A stretch of DNA of 64,000 bases, from NCBI RefSeq assembly GCF_003130795.1, contig NZ_CP029356.1, positions 261,001 to 325,000 of the forward strand, written 5' to 3'. Positions 53,044 through 63,038 of the stretch are shown in pieces (within the stretch, counting starts at the first letter, position 1; each line of letters begins with the position of its first letter). The notes under the pieces were generated by a model, which saw only the letters and a list, made by a program, of their open reading frames with translations, did no database searches and was not told where the DNA came from. The translations under genes were made by a program, and so were the position numbers. This DNA is from Azospirillum thermophilum (GTDB lineage: Bacteria; Pseudomonadota; Alphaproteobacteria; Azospirillales; Azospirillaceae).

Positions 53044-53976
53044 ATGACGTCTTCGAACGAGCTGGTGACCGTCGTCATTCCCACCCGCAACCGGCCCGAC
53101 CTGGTCACGCGGGCGGTGCGAAGCGCGCTGGCGCAGAGCTATCCCGCGCTGGAGGTGGTCGTGGTGATCGATGGCCCCGACCCGGAAACGGCCTCGCAGC
53201 TCCACGCCCTGTCCGACCCGCGCCTGACCGTGCTGGAGCTCGAGCAGAACCATGGCGCCGCGGAGGCGCGCAACATCGGGGTGCGGCACGGCCGCGGCGC
53301 CTGGATCGCCTTCCTCGACGACGACGACCACTGGATGCCCGAGAAGATCGAGGTCCAGATGGCCGCCCGCCCGGCCGGCGTCCGCTACCCGATCATGAGC
53401 TGCCGCTGCCAGGTGATCACCGCCCGCGGGACCTTCGCCTGGCCGCGCCGGCTGGCGACGCCGCAGGACGAGGTGGGCGACTACCTGTTCGTGCGCCACG
53501 GCCTGTTCAAGGGCGAGACCTTCGCCCCGACCACGACGCTGCTGGCGCCGCGCGCCCTGCTGGAGCGGGTGCCGATCCCGGTGTCCGCCTTCGACGACTG
53601 GGAGTGGCTGATCCTCTGCGGCGGGGTGGAGGGCTGCGCGCTGATCACCGTGCCGGAGGTGCTGGCCGTGCACTACACCGAGAACAACCGCGTCACCCTG
53701 TCGACCTGCCGCAACATCGACCTGGCGATCAACTGGGCGGCGGCGATGCGCCGGCACCTGTCGCCGCGCGCCTATGCCTGCCTGCTGCTGCAGGCGACCG
53801 GCGGCGAGCAGGCGGCGCGCACGGCGGGGGTCCGCTGGCGGCTGCTCAACACGGCGCTGCGCGACGGGGCGCCGACGCCGATGGCGCTCGCCACCTTCAC
53901 CATGCATTCGCTGATGCCGGTGGGGCTGCGGCGACGATTGCGGCAGGCGATCTTCTCGGCTTCGGACGCCGCATGA
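53044..53976 (+). CDS. Family 2 glycosyltransferase
   Basis: A 310-residue GT-A enzyme with the fold opening VTVVIPTRNRPDLVTRAVRS and the metal-binding FLDDDDHWMPEKIE. It would add a sugar to the growing lipid-linked unit on the cytoplasmic face. The C-terminal half is less conserved and probably sets acceptor choice. It is 27 bp after the polymerase gene and leads the group of glycosyltransferases that follows. Confidence 0.88.
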   Translation: MTSSNELVTVVIPTRNRPDLVTRAVRSALAQSYPALEVVVVIDGPDPETASQLHALSDPRLTVLELEQNHGAAEARNIGVRHGRGAWIAFLDDDDHWMPEKIEVQMAARPAGVRYPIMSCRCQVITARGTFAWPRRLATPQDEVGDYLFVRHGLFKGETFAPTTTLLAPRALLERVPIPVSAFDDWEWLILCGGVEGCALITVPEVLAVHYTENNRVTLSTCRNIDLAINWAAAMRRHLSPRAYACLLLQATGGEQAARTAGVRWRLLNTALRDGAPTPMALATFTMHSLMPVGLRRRLRQAIFSASDAA

Positions 53977-54034
53977 CCGGCCGCCGGCAATGCAAGGGCG
54001 CCTCCCCCTCCCCCGAACGAAACGACGGCAGACC

Positions 54035-55246
54035 ATGACGCAGCCTATTCCGCGGCATAGCAATGCCCGTTCCATCGCCTTCGCGACGCCGGGTGCGATC
54101 GACGGCGGCGGCATCGGCCGGATGACCGGCTACATCGTCGACCAGTTCGCCTGTTCCCCCGGCGCACCGCAGACGGTGGTGCTCGACACCCGGGGGAACG
54201 GCAGCGTCCTGCTGTCGCCCTTCTACCTGGGCGGCACGCTGGTGCGGCTGGCCGTCCTGCTGGCCCGGCGGCGCGTGTCGATCGTCCACATCAACGTGTC
54301 GGAGAAGGGCAGCTTCCTGCGCAAGGCCGCGGTGCAGCTCGTCGCCGACCTGTTCGGCCGGCCGACGGTGGTGCACCTGCACGGCGCCTCCTTCGTCGAG
54401 TTCTTCCAGGGCGGCCCCTTCGCCCGTGCCATCAGCCGCTGGCTGTTCAGGCACAGCACGCGCGTGGTGGTGCTGGGCGAGAGCTGGCGCGACTTCCTGG
54501 TCGGCGAGGTCGGCATCGACCAGCAGAAGATCCGGGTGCTCTACAACGCGGTGCCCGACATCGGCGCCGACCTGCCGGTGCGCGCCGCGCCCGGACCGGG
54601 GGCCGAGCTGTCGCTGCTGGTGCTGGCCAACCTGTCCGAGCGCAAGGGCATCGGCACCATCCTGCGCGCCAGCCGCCTGCTGAAGGAGCGCGGCGTGCGC
54701 TTCCAGGTCCTGATCGGCGGCGGCGGCGACATCGACGGCTACCGCCGGATGGCGGAGGAGCTGGGGGTGGGCGACCGCTGCCGCTTCCTCGGCTGGGTGT
54801 CGCGGGAGGACGCGCACCGCTACATCCGCAGCCACGACATGCTGCTGCTGCCCTCGACCCACGAGGGGCTGCCCATGGTCATCCTGGAGGCGCTGTCCGC
54901 CCGGCTGCCGGTCATCACCACGCCGGTCGGCTCGATCCCCGAGGTGCTGACCGACGGCGAGACGGCCCGGATCATCCCGGTGAACGATCCCGAGGCGCTG
55001 GCCCGGGCGATCGCCGGGCTGGCCGGCGACCCGGCGCTCCATGCCCGGCTGGCGGAGGCCGGGCGGGAGCTGTTCCTGCGGCTGTTCGACATCGGGGCCT
55101 ACGGCCGCGCGCTGCAGTCGCTCTACGAGGAGATGGACCGCCCCGGAACGCCGCAGGGAGCGCCGCAGCGCGCGCCGCTGGCGCCGCTGGCCGGATCCGC
55201 CCCCGCGGCATCGGAAGCACGCCTACCCCGAATGGGTGGTCATTGA
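54035..55246 (+). CDS. Family 4 glycosyltransferase
   Basis: A 403-residue GT-B enzyme. The C-terminal domain has the GT4 signature: LANLSERKGIGTILRA, RCRFLGWVSREDAHRYI, and LLLPSTHEGLPMVILEALSARLPVI with the Glu pair (E-x7-E) in EGLPMVILEAL. It would use a nucleotide-sugar donor on the lipid-linked repeat. The C-terminal 35 residues are Pro/Ala-rich. It closely resembles the next glycosyltransferase in layout. Confidence 0.9.
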   Translation: MTQPIPRHSNARSIAFATPGAIDGGGIGRMTGYIVDQFACSPGAPQTVVLDTRGNGSVLLSPFYLGGTLVRLAVLLARRRVSIVHINVSEKGSFLRKAAVQLVADLFGRPTVVHLHGASFVEFFQGGPFARAISRWLFRHSTRVVVLGESWRDFLVGEVGIDQQKIRVLYNAVPDIGADLPVRAAPGPGAELSLLVLANLSERKGIGTILRASRLLKERGVRFQVLIGGGGDIDGYRRMAEELGVGDRCRFLGWVSREDAHRYIRSHDMLLLPSTHEGLPMVILEALSARLPVITTPVGSIPEVLTDGETARIIPVNDPEALARAIAGLAGDPALHARLAEAGRELFLRLFDIGAYGRALQSLYEEMDRPGTPQGAPQRAPLAPLAGSAPAASEARLPRMGGH

Positions 55247-55345
55247 TCAAACTGCTTAGCCCTCATGAATAGAATTTCATGCCACAGTCGTTCCAAAGGT
55301 CACGTCCCTACGCCTCGCCCAATACCGCATAGTACAACCGTGGAA

Positions 55346-55375
55346 TTGCTTCCCTCAAATTGTGAGTTGTATTTT
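55346..55375 (+). promoter_or_regulatory. Possible sigma70 promoter in the AT-rich gap
   Basis: TTGCTT (55346-55351) and TATTTT (55370-55375) are spaced 18 bp apart in the AT-rich gap before the second family 4 glycosyltransferase. The whole segment 55255-55400 is AT-rich compared with its surroundings, which supports a promoter here. Confidence 0.3.
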
Positions 55376-55517
55376 TTCAAAGCAGTTAGGGGAATGCGGC
55401 CAGGGTGAAACCCGCGATAGAACCGGCAGGTACAGGGCGATCCGGCAGCTTCCTCATTACGAAGTTTGCGGGAAGAGCTTCAGGACGGTGGATCAGGCAA
55501 GAAGACCAGGAGCGGAC

Positions 55518-56648
55518 ATGATCTACATCGTCTCCCCCGGCGGCACCCGCGAGAAAGGCGGGATGGGGCGGGTGGTCGACAACTTCACCAGCGACCTTCG
55601 GCAGCATTGCCCGGAGGTTCCCTTCGAAGTGGTCGACAGCTACGGCCCCGGCAGCTTCCGCCTGATGCCCTTCTACTTCGCCCGCGCCGCCGTCCGCCTG
55701 GCCGGTGGCTTCGCATCGGGCAAGGCGCAGCTCGTCCACATCCACATGGCCGAATATGGCAGCGTCCTGCGCAAGGGCCTGCTGGTGGCGCTCGCCCGGC
55801 TGTTCCGCGTCCCGGTCGTCCTGCATCTGCATGGCGGCCGGCTGCCCAAGCAGTACGAGGAATCCGGCCCGCTCATGCGCTGGGCGATCCGCCAGGTGAT
55901 GGCCGCCAGCAGCGAGGTGGTGGTGCTGGGCGAGTTCTGGCGCCACTGGGTCGCCGACAGCTTCGGCGGCGCCGTGCGCCGCATCACGCTGCTGCACAAC
56001 GCGGTGCCCGGCCCCGCCCGGCCGGTGAAGCGCGACGCCTCGGCGCCGGTCCGGCTGCTGTTCCTCGGGCGGCTGATCAAGCTGAAGGGCATCGACGTCC
56101 TGCTGAGCGCGCTGGCCTCCCCCGCCTGCCGTGACAAGCCGTGGGTGGTGACCATCGCCGGCGACGGCGACCTGGAGACCTACCGTGCCCAGGCGGTGTC
56201 GCTGGGCATCGCCGACCGCGTCCGCTTCACCGGCTGGCTCGACCAGGACGGCTGCCGGCGCGAGCTGGCGGGCGCCGACGTGCTGGTCCAGCCCTCGATG
56301 TTCGAGGGGCTGCCGATGTCGGTGCTGGAGGCGATGGCCGAGGGGCTGGCGATCGTCGCGACGCCGGTCGGCAGCGTGCCGGACGCCATCAGCGACGGCG
56401 TGTCCGGCCTGCTGGTGCCGCCGGGCGACGTGCAGGCGCTGGCCGGGGCGCTGGCGCGGGTCATCGACGATCCGGACCTGCGGCAGGCGCTGGGCGGCGG
56501 GGCGCGGTCGCGCTGGGAACGCCAGTTCGACATCGCCGTCTACCGGGAACGCATCATTGAAATCTACCGCCGCAATGCGCGGATGTGGCTGGCGGGCGCC
56601 GGCGCGCCGGCGATCCGTTCGGGCGGTCCGGCCGAGCGGACAGGCTGA
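55518..56648 (+). CDS. Family 4 glycosyltransferase
   Basis: A 376-residue GT-B enzyme that starts MIYIVSPGGTREKGGMGRVV. It carries RLLFLGRLIKLKGIDVLLSA and DVLVQPSMFEGLPMSVLEAM, the GT4 donor-binding region. Its N-terminal domain also matches that of the preceding glycosyltransferase (MxFYxxxAxVRLA, VHIHMAEYGSVLRKG, VVLHLHGG), so the two probably arose by duplication. It may be driven by its own promoter in the 271-bp AT-rich gap. Confidence 0.9.
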   Translation: MIYIVSPGGTREKGGMGRVVDNFTSDLRQHCPEVPFEVVDSYGPGSFRLMPFYFARAAVRLAGGFASGKAQLVHIHMAEYGSVLRKGLLVALARLFRVPVVLHLHGGRLPKQYEESGPLMRWAIRQVMAASSEVVVLGEFWRHWVADSFGGAVRRITLLHNAVPGPARPVKRDASAPVRLLFLGRLIKLKGIDVLLSALASPACRDKPWVVTIAGDGDLETYRAQAVSLGIADRVRFTGWLDQDGCRRELAGADVLVQPSMFEGLPMSVLEAMAEGLAIVATPVGSVPDAISDGVSGLLVPPGDVQALAGALARVIDDPDLRQALGGGARSRWERQFDIAVYRERIIEIYRRNARMWLAGAGAPAIRSGGPAERTG

Positions 56649-56685
56649 CCGCCGCGCGGCCGCGTCGAGAAGAAAGGGGGACGTC

Positions 56686-57624
56686 ATGAAGAGAGCCATA
56701 GCCGGTCTGGTGCGCTGGACCGGGTTCGGCGCCCTGCTGCGCTTCGCCTGCGCGCGCCGTGGCGTCACGATCGTGGTCTATCATGATCCCGATCCCGCGG
56801 TGCTGCGCCGGCATCTCGCCTGGTACGCCCGGCACTACCGCTTCACCACGCTGGATGCCGTGGCCGCGGCGATGGAGAGCGGCCGGTGGGACGACCTGCC
56901 GCCCTATCCGCTGGTGGTGACGCTGGACGACGGGCACCGCGACAACACCCGGCTGGCGCCCCTGTTCCGCGAGTTCGACGTCCGGCCGACCATCTATCTG
57001 TGCAGCCGCATCGTCGGGACCGCCCGCCCCTACTGGTGGAAGACCGCGGCGGCGGACCGCATCGGGCCGGAGCCGCTGAAGCGGGTGTCCGACCCGGAGC
57101 GGCGGCGCCTGCTGGCGGAGGCCGGCGACGATCCCGACCGCGACGCCGCTCCCGACCAGCGGCAGGCGATGAGCTGGGACGAGGTGCGCCGGATGGCCGA
57201 CGTCGCCGACTACGGCGCCCATACCCGCACCCATCCGATCCTGCTGCAGTGCGACGACCGGAGCTGCGCCGAGGAGATCGCGCTCTGCCGCAGCGAGCTG
57301 GAGGAGCAGACCGGCACGCCCTGCCGGCATTTCGCCTTTCCCAACGGCGATTACGGCGGGCGCGAGGTGGAGGAGATCCGCCGGGCCGGATACCGCACCG
57401 CGCGGACCATCGATCCCGGATGGAACCATGCCGGCACCGACCCGCTGCGGCTGAAGGCCTTTCCGGTGTCCGACGACGTGGATGTCGCATGGCTGGCCGT
57501 GCAGCTCACCGGCGTCCCGGCGCTGCTGCGCAGGATGAAGGGGCTGCTGTCCCGCGGCGGGCGCGACGGCGGGACCACTGCCTGGGACGGGGCCGTACCG
57601 AAGGCTGGCCGGGTCAGGGTGTGA
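56686..57624 (+). CDS. Polysaccharide deacetylase (NodB-type)
   Basis: A 312-residue protein of the carbohydrate esterase 4 fold. The NodB motifs are TLDDGHRDN (catalytic Asp and metal-binding Asp), GAHTRTHPIL (metal His pair), and AFPNGDYGG for the third motif. It would remove N- or O-acetyl groups from sugars. The first 25 residues are weakly hydrophobic, so export is uncertain. ATG 56686 follows AAGGGGG. It closes the glycosyltransferase group. Confidence 0.87.
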   Translation: MKRAIAGLVRWTGFGALLRFACARRGVTIVVYHDPDPAVLRRHLAWYARHYRFTTLDAVAAAMESGRWDDLPPYPLVVTLDDGHRDNTRLAPLFREFDVRPTIYLCSRIVGTARPYWWKTAAADRIGPEPLKRVSDPERRRLLAEAGDDPDRDAAPDQRQAMSWDEVRRMADVADYGAHTRTHPILLQCDDRSCAEEIALCRSELEEQTGTPCRHFAFPNGDYGGREVEEIRRAGYRTARTIDPGWNHAGTDPLRLKAFPVSDDVDVAWLAVQLTGVPALLRRMKGLLSRGGRDGGTTAWDGAVPKAGRVRV

Positions 57625-57947
57625 TGGGCCGAAGGCGGAAGCAGGAATAGGCCGGCCGGCCGAGGCGGTCGGACCAAAGGATAGGGGGCTGAAACGTCAA
57701 GAAGAATTCAGGTACCGGAGTGGCTAACCACTGCATTCGACCTGGAAGCATCCTTTGCTCTCTCGAAAATGCGAGGAAGTGTAACAATAAAAAGACCATA
57801 GTACGCAGATGCGAAAAAGAGCGCCGGGACGACGGGTGTCCGCCCCCCGGCCATCGACGAACCGGACCGGTAGCGAAGGCGCAAGAGCCAGGGACCGGAG
57901 CCGGACGAGGACCTGACGGACCGAAACCACTGGAGTTTTCCGGCGCC
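57625..57947. other. Intergenic region before the acyl carrier protein gene
   Basis: A 323-bp gap with an AT-rich centre (about 57770-57815, including GTAACAATAAAAAGACCATA). It probably holds the promoter of the acyl carrier protein operon. No gene or terminator is evident. Confidence 0.4.
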
Positions 57948-58241
57948 ATGCTGACCGCCCCCACCACCGACCTCAGCCTCACCTCCCCTGCCCTGGCGGA
58001 GATCCGCGCCTTCATCGTGGAGAATTTCCTGCTCGGGAAGGACTCCGGCTTCGACAACGGCGAATCCCTGCTGGAATCCGGGGTGATCGACTCCACCGGC
58101 ATCATGCATGTCGTCGCCTTCCTGGAGGAGCGCTTCGGCATCTCGGTCGAGGACGACGACATGATCGCCGACAACCTGGAGTCCGTCAGCCGGATCGCCA
58201 GCTTCGTCGACCGCAAGGTCACCCTGAAGACCGCCGCCTGA
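57948..58241 (+). CDS. Acyl carrier protein
   Basis: A 97-residue protein with the carrier motif ESGVIDSTGIMHVVAFLEER. The Ser in DST is the expected phosphopantetheine attachment site (common carriers have DSL). It lacks the features of the housekeeping fatty-acid carrier and sits directly before an AMP-forming ligase, so it probably carries an activated acyl or amino-acyl group for that pathway. ATG 57948 begins MLTAPTTDLSL. Confidence 0.87.
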   Translation: MLTAPTTDLSLTSPALAEIRAFIVENFLLGKDSGFDNGESLLESGVIDSTGIMHVVAFLEERFGISVEDDDMIADNLESVSRIASFVDRKVTLKTAA

Positions 58242-58288
58242 CCGGCGGTCCGGCAGCCGGCGGCCCGCAGACGGGCGGACAGGGTCGA

Positions 58289-59854
58289 ATGACGGGGACG
58301 ACCATGCTGTATCTGGTGCATCAGTTCCTTGGCGAAACCGCGTCCCGCATGCCGGACCGCACGGCCCTGATCGCCGGGGAGGCCCGCCGCAGCTTCGCCG
58401 GGCTGGACCGCGAGAGCGACGCCGTAGCCTGCGCCCTGCAGCAGGCCGGCGTCCGCCGCGGCGACCGCGTCGCGGTCATGCTGGAAAACTCCATCGAGTA
58501 TGTCGCGAGCCTGTTCGCCGTCCTGAAGGCGGGCGGGGTCTTCGTTCCCGTCAATCCCTCGACCAAGGCCGACAAGCTGGCCTGGCTGCTGTCCGACAGC
58601 GGGGCGACGCTGCTGGTCGCCCCGACCGCGCTCGCCCGCCAGGTGCTGCCGGCCCTGGAGGAGACGTCCGCCACGCCCCTGTGGGTCGGCGCGCCGCTGC
58701 CCGAGGGCGCCGCCGGCCCTGCCACAGATGGTCTCTTCTACGCCGATCTGCTGGCCGCACCGCATCGCGCGCCGGCCGATCCCGGCCTGATCGACCAGGA
58801 TCTGGCGGCGATCATGTACACCTCCGGCACCACCGGCCGGCCGAAAGGCGTCATGCTGACCCACGCCAGCTACGTCGCCACCACCCGGTCGATCGCCGGC
58901 TACCTGGGCAACCGGCCGGACGACGTGGTGATGTGCCTGCTGCCGCTGACCTTCGGCTATGGGCTGTCGCAGGTGCTGACCGGCGCGCTGGTCGGCTTCA
59001 CCGTGGTGCTGGAACGGTCCTTCGCCTTCCCGAAGGAGACGCTGGCCCGCATGGTGAAGCACCGCATCACCGGCCTGCCCGGCGTGCCCACCGTCTTCTC
59101 CACCCTGCTGGGGCTGGAGGCGCTGAAGACGGCCGACCTGTCCTCGCTGCGCTACCTGACCAATGCGGCGGCGCCCCTGCCCATCGCCCACATCGACCGG
59201 CTGCGCGCGCTGTTCCCGGACGCCGCCTTCCACTCCATGTACGGCATGACCGAATGCTGCACCCGCATCGCCACGCTCGACCCGGCGCGGCTGGGGGAGA
59301 AGACCGGCTCGGTCGGCCGCGCCATCCCCAACTGCGCCGCCTATGTCGCCGGCGAGGACGGCTCGCCCCTGCCCCCCGGGACGGTCGGCGAGCTGGTGGT
59401 GCGCGGCGCCAACGTCATGCGCGGCTACTGGAACCGGCCGGAGGAGACGGCGAAGCGCCTGCGCCGCGGGCCGCAGGGGGAGACCCTGCTGTTCACCGGC
59501 GACCTCTTCACCATGGATGCCGACGGCGACCTGCATTTCGTCTCCCGCAAGGACGACGTCTTCAAGTGCCGCGGCGAGAAGGTCAGCCCCAAGGAGATCG
59601 AGACCGTCCTCTATGAGCTGGACGCGGTCGCCGAGGCCTGCGTGGTCGGGGTGCCCGATCCGGCCGACGGGCTGGCGGTGAAGGCCTTCATCGTCGCCCG
59701 CGACGACCGTGCGCTGAGCGAGACGATGGTACGCCAGCACTGCCGCGGCCGGCTGGAAAGCCATCTCGTGCCGAAATTCATCGAGTTCTGCGACGCGCTG
59801 CCCAAGACGGACTCCGGAAAGATCCGCCGCGCGGCGCTCGCCGAGCCCGTCTGA
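58289..59854 (+). CDS. AMP-dependent acyl-CoA/acyl-ACP synthetase
   Basis: A 521-residue adenylate-forming enzyme (ANL family). It has the P-loop YTSGTTGRPKGVMLTH, YGMTECC, GDLFTMDADGDLHFVSRKDD and the C-terminal catalytic Lys in KTDSGKIRR. It would activate a carboxylic acid as an adenylate and load it on CoA or, judging by position 47 bp after the carrier gene, on that carrier. The substrate cannot be read from the sequence. ATG 58289 or 58304 starts it. Confidence 0.88.
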   Translation: MTGTTMLYLVHQFLGETASRMPDRTALIAGEARRSFAGLDRESDAVACALQQAGVRRGDRVAVMLENSIEYVASLFAVLKAGGVFVPVNPSTKADKLAWLLSDSGATLLVAPTALARQVLPALEETSATPLWVGAPLPEGAAGPATDGLFYADLLAAPHRAPADPGLIDQDLAAIMYTSGTTGRPKGVMLTHASYVATTRSIAGYLGNRPDDVVMCLLPLTFGYGLSQVLTGALVGFTVVLERSFAFPKETLARMVKHRITGLPGVPTVFSTLLGLEALKTADLSSLRYLTNAAAPLPIAHIDRLRALFPDAAFHSMYGMTECCTRIATLDPARLGEKTGSVGRAIPNCAAYVAGEDGSPLPPGTVGELVVRGANVMRGYWNRPEETAKRLRRGPQGETLLFTGDLFTMDADGDLHFVSRKDDVFKCRGEKVSPKEIETVLYELDAVAEACVVGVPDPADGLAVKAFIVARDDRALSETMVRQHCRGRLESHLVPKFIEFCDALPKTDSGKIRRAALAEPV

Positions 59855-59945
59855 CCCCGTCACGCCCCAGGCTCCCCAAGCCGATTTCCCGACCCCGATT
59901 TCCCGACCCCGGTGCCAAGGCCCGGTTGCCAAGGAGAGCGATCGC

Positions 59946-61970
59946 ATGTGTGGTATCGCCGGCCTGTTCGCCGGACCCCGCGCCGAGCCCCCCGGGCTCG
60001 AAGAGCTGAAGCGGATGATCGCCATGCTGGGTCACCGCGGCCCGGACGGCTATGGCTTCTACCGCGACGGCCGCGTCGGGCTGGCCCATGCCCGCCTCAG
60101 CATCGTCGGCCTCGAAGGCGGCTTCCAGCCGATCCACAACGAGGACCGGACGCTGTGGATCAGCTTCAACGGCGAGATCTTCAACCACGTCGAGCTGCGG
60201 CGGGAGCTGGAGGCGCTCGGCCACCGCTTCTACACGCGGACCGACACCGAGGTGATCGTCCATGCCTTCGAGGAGTTCGGCCCGGCCACCTGGGAGCGGC
60301 TGAACGGCCAGTTCGCCATCGCGCTGTGGGACGGCCGCAGGCGCGACCTGTGGCTGGTCCGCGACCGGCTGGGCATCCTGCCGCTGGTCTATGCCCGCAG
60401 CGGCGACCATCTCGCCTTCGCCTCCGAAGCCAAGGCCCTGTTCGGCGGCGGACGCATCCGCCCGGCCTTCGACCCGGCCCGCCTGTCGCAGGTCTTCACC
60501 CACTGGAGCACCGCGCCGCATGGCAGCGTCTTCGCCAGGGTGGAGAGCGTGCCGGCGGCGACCGCCATCCGCTTCGACGCCGCCCTGGTTCCGCACGCCG
60601 ACCGCTATTGGCAGCCGGACATGGCGCCGGCCGAGGATCTGGCCGCCCTGTCGCTGGACGAGGCGGCCGACCGGCTGGAGGACAAGCTGCTCGACGCCAT
60701 CCGGCTGCGGCTGCGCGCCGACGTACCGGTCGGCGTCTACATCAGCGGCGGGCTCGACAGCTCGGTGATCGCGGCGCTTGCCCGCAAGCTCGACACCACC
60801 CGCATGCACAGCTTCGGCGTCCGCTTCACCGACGCCGGCTTCGACGAGACGCCGCAGCAGCGGCTGGTCGCCGCCCATGTCGGCACGGAGCATCACGACA
60901 TCCTCTGCGGGCCGCAGGACATCCAGGCGGCCTTGCCCGACGTGGTCTGGCACGCGGAATCCCCGCAGATCCGCACCGCTCCGGCGCCGCTCTTCCTGCT
61001 CTCCCGCCTGGTGCGCGACAGCGGCATCCGCGTCGTGCTCTCGGGCGAGGGGGCCGACGAATGGCTGTCGGGCTACGACATCTTCAAGGAGGACCGGGTC
61101 CGCCGCTTCTGGGCGCGCCGGCCGGAATCCCGGATACGGCCCCGGCTGCTCGGCCGCATCCACCCCTTCGCCGCGGTGAACGGCCAGAAGGACAGCCCGC
61201 TGTGGCAGGCCTTCTTCAAGCGCGGGATGATGGAGACGGCGGAGCCCTTCTACGCCCACCGCATCCGCTGGCAGAACACCGCCTGGACGCAGCGCCTGCT
61301 GGCGCCCGACCTGCGCGCCGCCGCCGATGCCGCCGCCTTCGAGGCGCAGGTCGCCGCCCATCTGCCGGACGGCTGGTCCAACTGGTCGCCGCTCGCCCGC
61401 GCGCAGTGGGTGGAGATCGCCACCTTCCTCGGCCCCTATCTGCTGGCGAGCCAGGGCGACCGCGTCGCCATGGCCAACAGCATCGAGGTCCGCTACCCCT
61501 TCCTCGATCCGGAGGTCGACCGCTTCTGCGCCGCCCTTCCCGACCGGCTGAAGATGCTGGGGCTGCGCGACAAGCTGGTGCTGCGCCGGCTGGCCGCCCG
61601 CCTGCTGCCGGCCGAGATCGGCCGGCGGCCGAAGCGCCCCTACCGCGCCCCGATGACCACCGCCCTGTTCGGCGCCGGCGCCCCCGGCTATGTGCGCGAC
61701 CTGCTGTCGCCCGAGGCGCTGGAGCGGTACGGCCTCGTCGACGGCGCCGGCATGGCCGCGCTGGCCGCCAGGGCCCACGCCCGGGACGGCCGCATGGCCG
61801 GCGAGCGCGAGGAGATGGCGCTGGTCGGCGTGCTGACCCTGCAGATGCTGGCCCGCGCGATGATCGACGAGTTGCCGCGGCGCGCCGCCGCCCTGCGCAC
61901 CGCCCTCGACCGGGCGGACATCCATGTCCTCGAACAGCCCGATCCGGCCGCCGGCTCCGTCGCGGCGTGA
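59946..61970 (+). CDS. asnB: Asparagine synthase (glutamine-hydrolysing)-like protein
   Basis: A 674-residue protein. It has an N-terminal class II glutaminase with Cys2 (MCGIAGLF), RLSIVGLEGGFQP and FNGEIFNH, and a C-terminal synthase domain with the PP-loop SGGLDSS and LSGEGADEWLSGY. Ammonia from glutamine is passed to an adenylated carboxylate. In polysaccharide and natural product loci such proteins often amidate something other than aspartate. Its position behind a carrier and a ligase favours an amide-forming role in the pathway. Confidence 0.9.
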   Translation: MCGIAGLFAGPRAEPPGLEELKRMIAMLGHRGPDGYGFYRDGRVGLAHARLSIVGLEGGFQPIHNEDRTLWISFNGEIFNHVELRRELEALGHRFYTRTDTEVIVHAFEEFGPATWERLNGQFAIALWDGRRRDLWLVRDRLGILPLVYARSGDHLAFASEAKALFGGGRIRPAFDPARLSQVFTHWSTAPHGSVFARVESVPAATAIRFDAALVPHADRYWQPDMAPAEDLAALSLDEAADRLEDKLLDAIRLRLRADVPVGVYISGGLDSSVIAALARKLDTTRMHSFGVRFTDAGFDETPQQRLVAAHVGTEHHDILCGPQDIQAALPDVVWHAESPQIRTAPAPLFLLSRLVRDSGIRVVLSGEGADEWLSGYDIFKEDRVRRFWARRPESRIRPRLLGRIHPFAAVNGQKDSPLWQAFFKRGMMETAEPFYAHRIRWQNTAWTQRLLAPDLRAAADAAAFEAQVAAHLPDGWSNWSPLARAQWVEIATFLGPYLLASQGDRVAMANSIEVRYPFLDPEVDRFCAALPDRLKMLGLRDKLVLRRLAARLLPAEIGRRPKRPYRAPMTTALFGAGAPGYVRDLLSPEALERYGLVDGAGMAALAARAHARDGRMAGEREEMALVGVLTLQMLARAMIDELPRRAAALRTALDRADIHVLEQPDPAAGSVAA

Positions 61971-62030
61971 CGGACCGGGCCTTTTGCCTGCCAGACGATG
62001 CTTCAACCGCGAACCAGGGTACCCGACCAT

Positions 62031-63038
62031 ATGATGAACGCCCTCCACCCGTTCGATTCCACGGCTCTCGAGCTGGACTGCGCGGCCGCGGCGCGCGAGA
62101 TCGAGCAGTCCATCCAACGCATCGTCGCCCATGACCTGCGGCGCCAGGGCATCGTGCTCGGCGTGTCCGGCGGAATCGACAGCTCCGTCTGCGCGGCGCT
62201 GGCCGTCCGCGCCCTCGGGCCGGAGCGGGTGCTGGCCATCCTGATGCCGGAGAAGGAGAACTCCCCCGACAGCACCCGGCGCGGCCGGCTGCTGTGCGAG
62301 CATCTGGGGATCGAGCCGATCCTGGAGACCATCACCGCTCCGCTGACAGCACTCGGCTGCTACGACCGGCGCGACGCGGCGATCCGCCGGCTGTTCCCCG
62401 AATACGGGCCGGGATGGAAGCAGAAGATCGGCCTCGCCGGCGGACTGCTCGACGCCGACCGCGTCAACTACTTCACCCTGACCGTGGAATCGCCGGAAGG
62501 GGAGCGGCAGACCAGCCGCATGCCGGTCGACGTCTATCTCGACGTGGTCGCCGCCACCAACCTGAAGCAGCGGGTGCGCAAGACCGTCGAATACACCCAT
62601 GCCGACCGGCTGAACTACGCGGTGCTCGGCACCCCGAACCGGCTGGAGTACGAGCTGGGCTTCTTCGTGCGCGGCGGCGACGGGCTGGCCGACCTGAAGC
62701 CGATCGCCCATCTCTACAAGTCGCAGGTCTACCAGATGGCCGACTGGCTCGGCCTGCCGGACGACATCCGGAACCAGTCGCCCAGCACCGACACCTACAC
62801 CCTGCCGCAGTCGCAGGAGGAGTTCTACTACGCGCTGCCCTACGACAAGCTGGACCTGGCGCTGTTCGCCTTCGGCCGGGGCGTGACGGAGGACGATGCA
62901 GCGCGGGCGCTGGACCTGACGCCCGACCAGGTGCGGCGGGTCTACAAGGACATCGTGGCGAAGCGCCGGACCTCTGCCCGCATCCTGCGCAACGCCCATC
63001 TCGTGCAGCCGGTCGAGGTCGAAGGGTGCAACGGATGA
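62031..63038 (+). CDS. nadE: NAD synthase-like ammonia-dependent amidating enzyme
   Basis: A 335-residue protein with the PP-loop LGVSGGIDSS and NadE-like blocks NLKQRVRKTVEYTHA, LGTPNRLEYELGFF, and LYKSQVYQMADWLGLP. It has no glutaminase domain, so ammonia could come from the neighbouring asparagine synthase-like protein. It is longer than usual NadE (about 275 aa) and diverges at the substrate site: NRLE for NKSE and GFFVRGGDGLAD for GYFTKYGDG. A pathway-specific amidation is possible, but true NAD synthesis is not excluded. ATG 62031 or 62034 starts it; its stop overlaps the next ATG. Confidence 0.78.
   Translation: MMNALHPFDSTALELDCAAAAREIEQSIQRIVAHDLRRQGIVLGVSGGIDSSVCAALAVRALGPERVLAILMPEKENSPDSTRRGRLLCEHLGIEPILETITAPLTALGCYDRRDAAIRRLFPEYGPGWKQKIGLAGGLLDADRVNYFTLTVESPEGERQTSRMPVDVYLDVVAATNLKQRVRKTVEYTHADRLNYAVLGTPNRLEYELGFFVRGGDGLADLKPIAHLYKSQVYQMADWLGLPDDIRNQSPSTDTYTLPQSQEEFYYALPYDKLDLALFAFGRGVTEDDAARALDLTPDQVRRVYKDIVAKRRTSARILRNAHLVQPVEVEGCNG

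Noticed and set aside
57700..57760. A tRNA-like stretch with TTCGA before the acyl carrier protein gene
   Set aside because: The arms do not pair into a cloverleaf and no anticodon stem can be formed.
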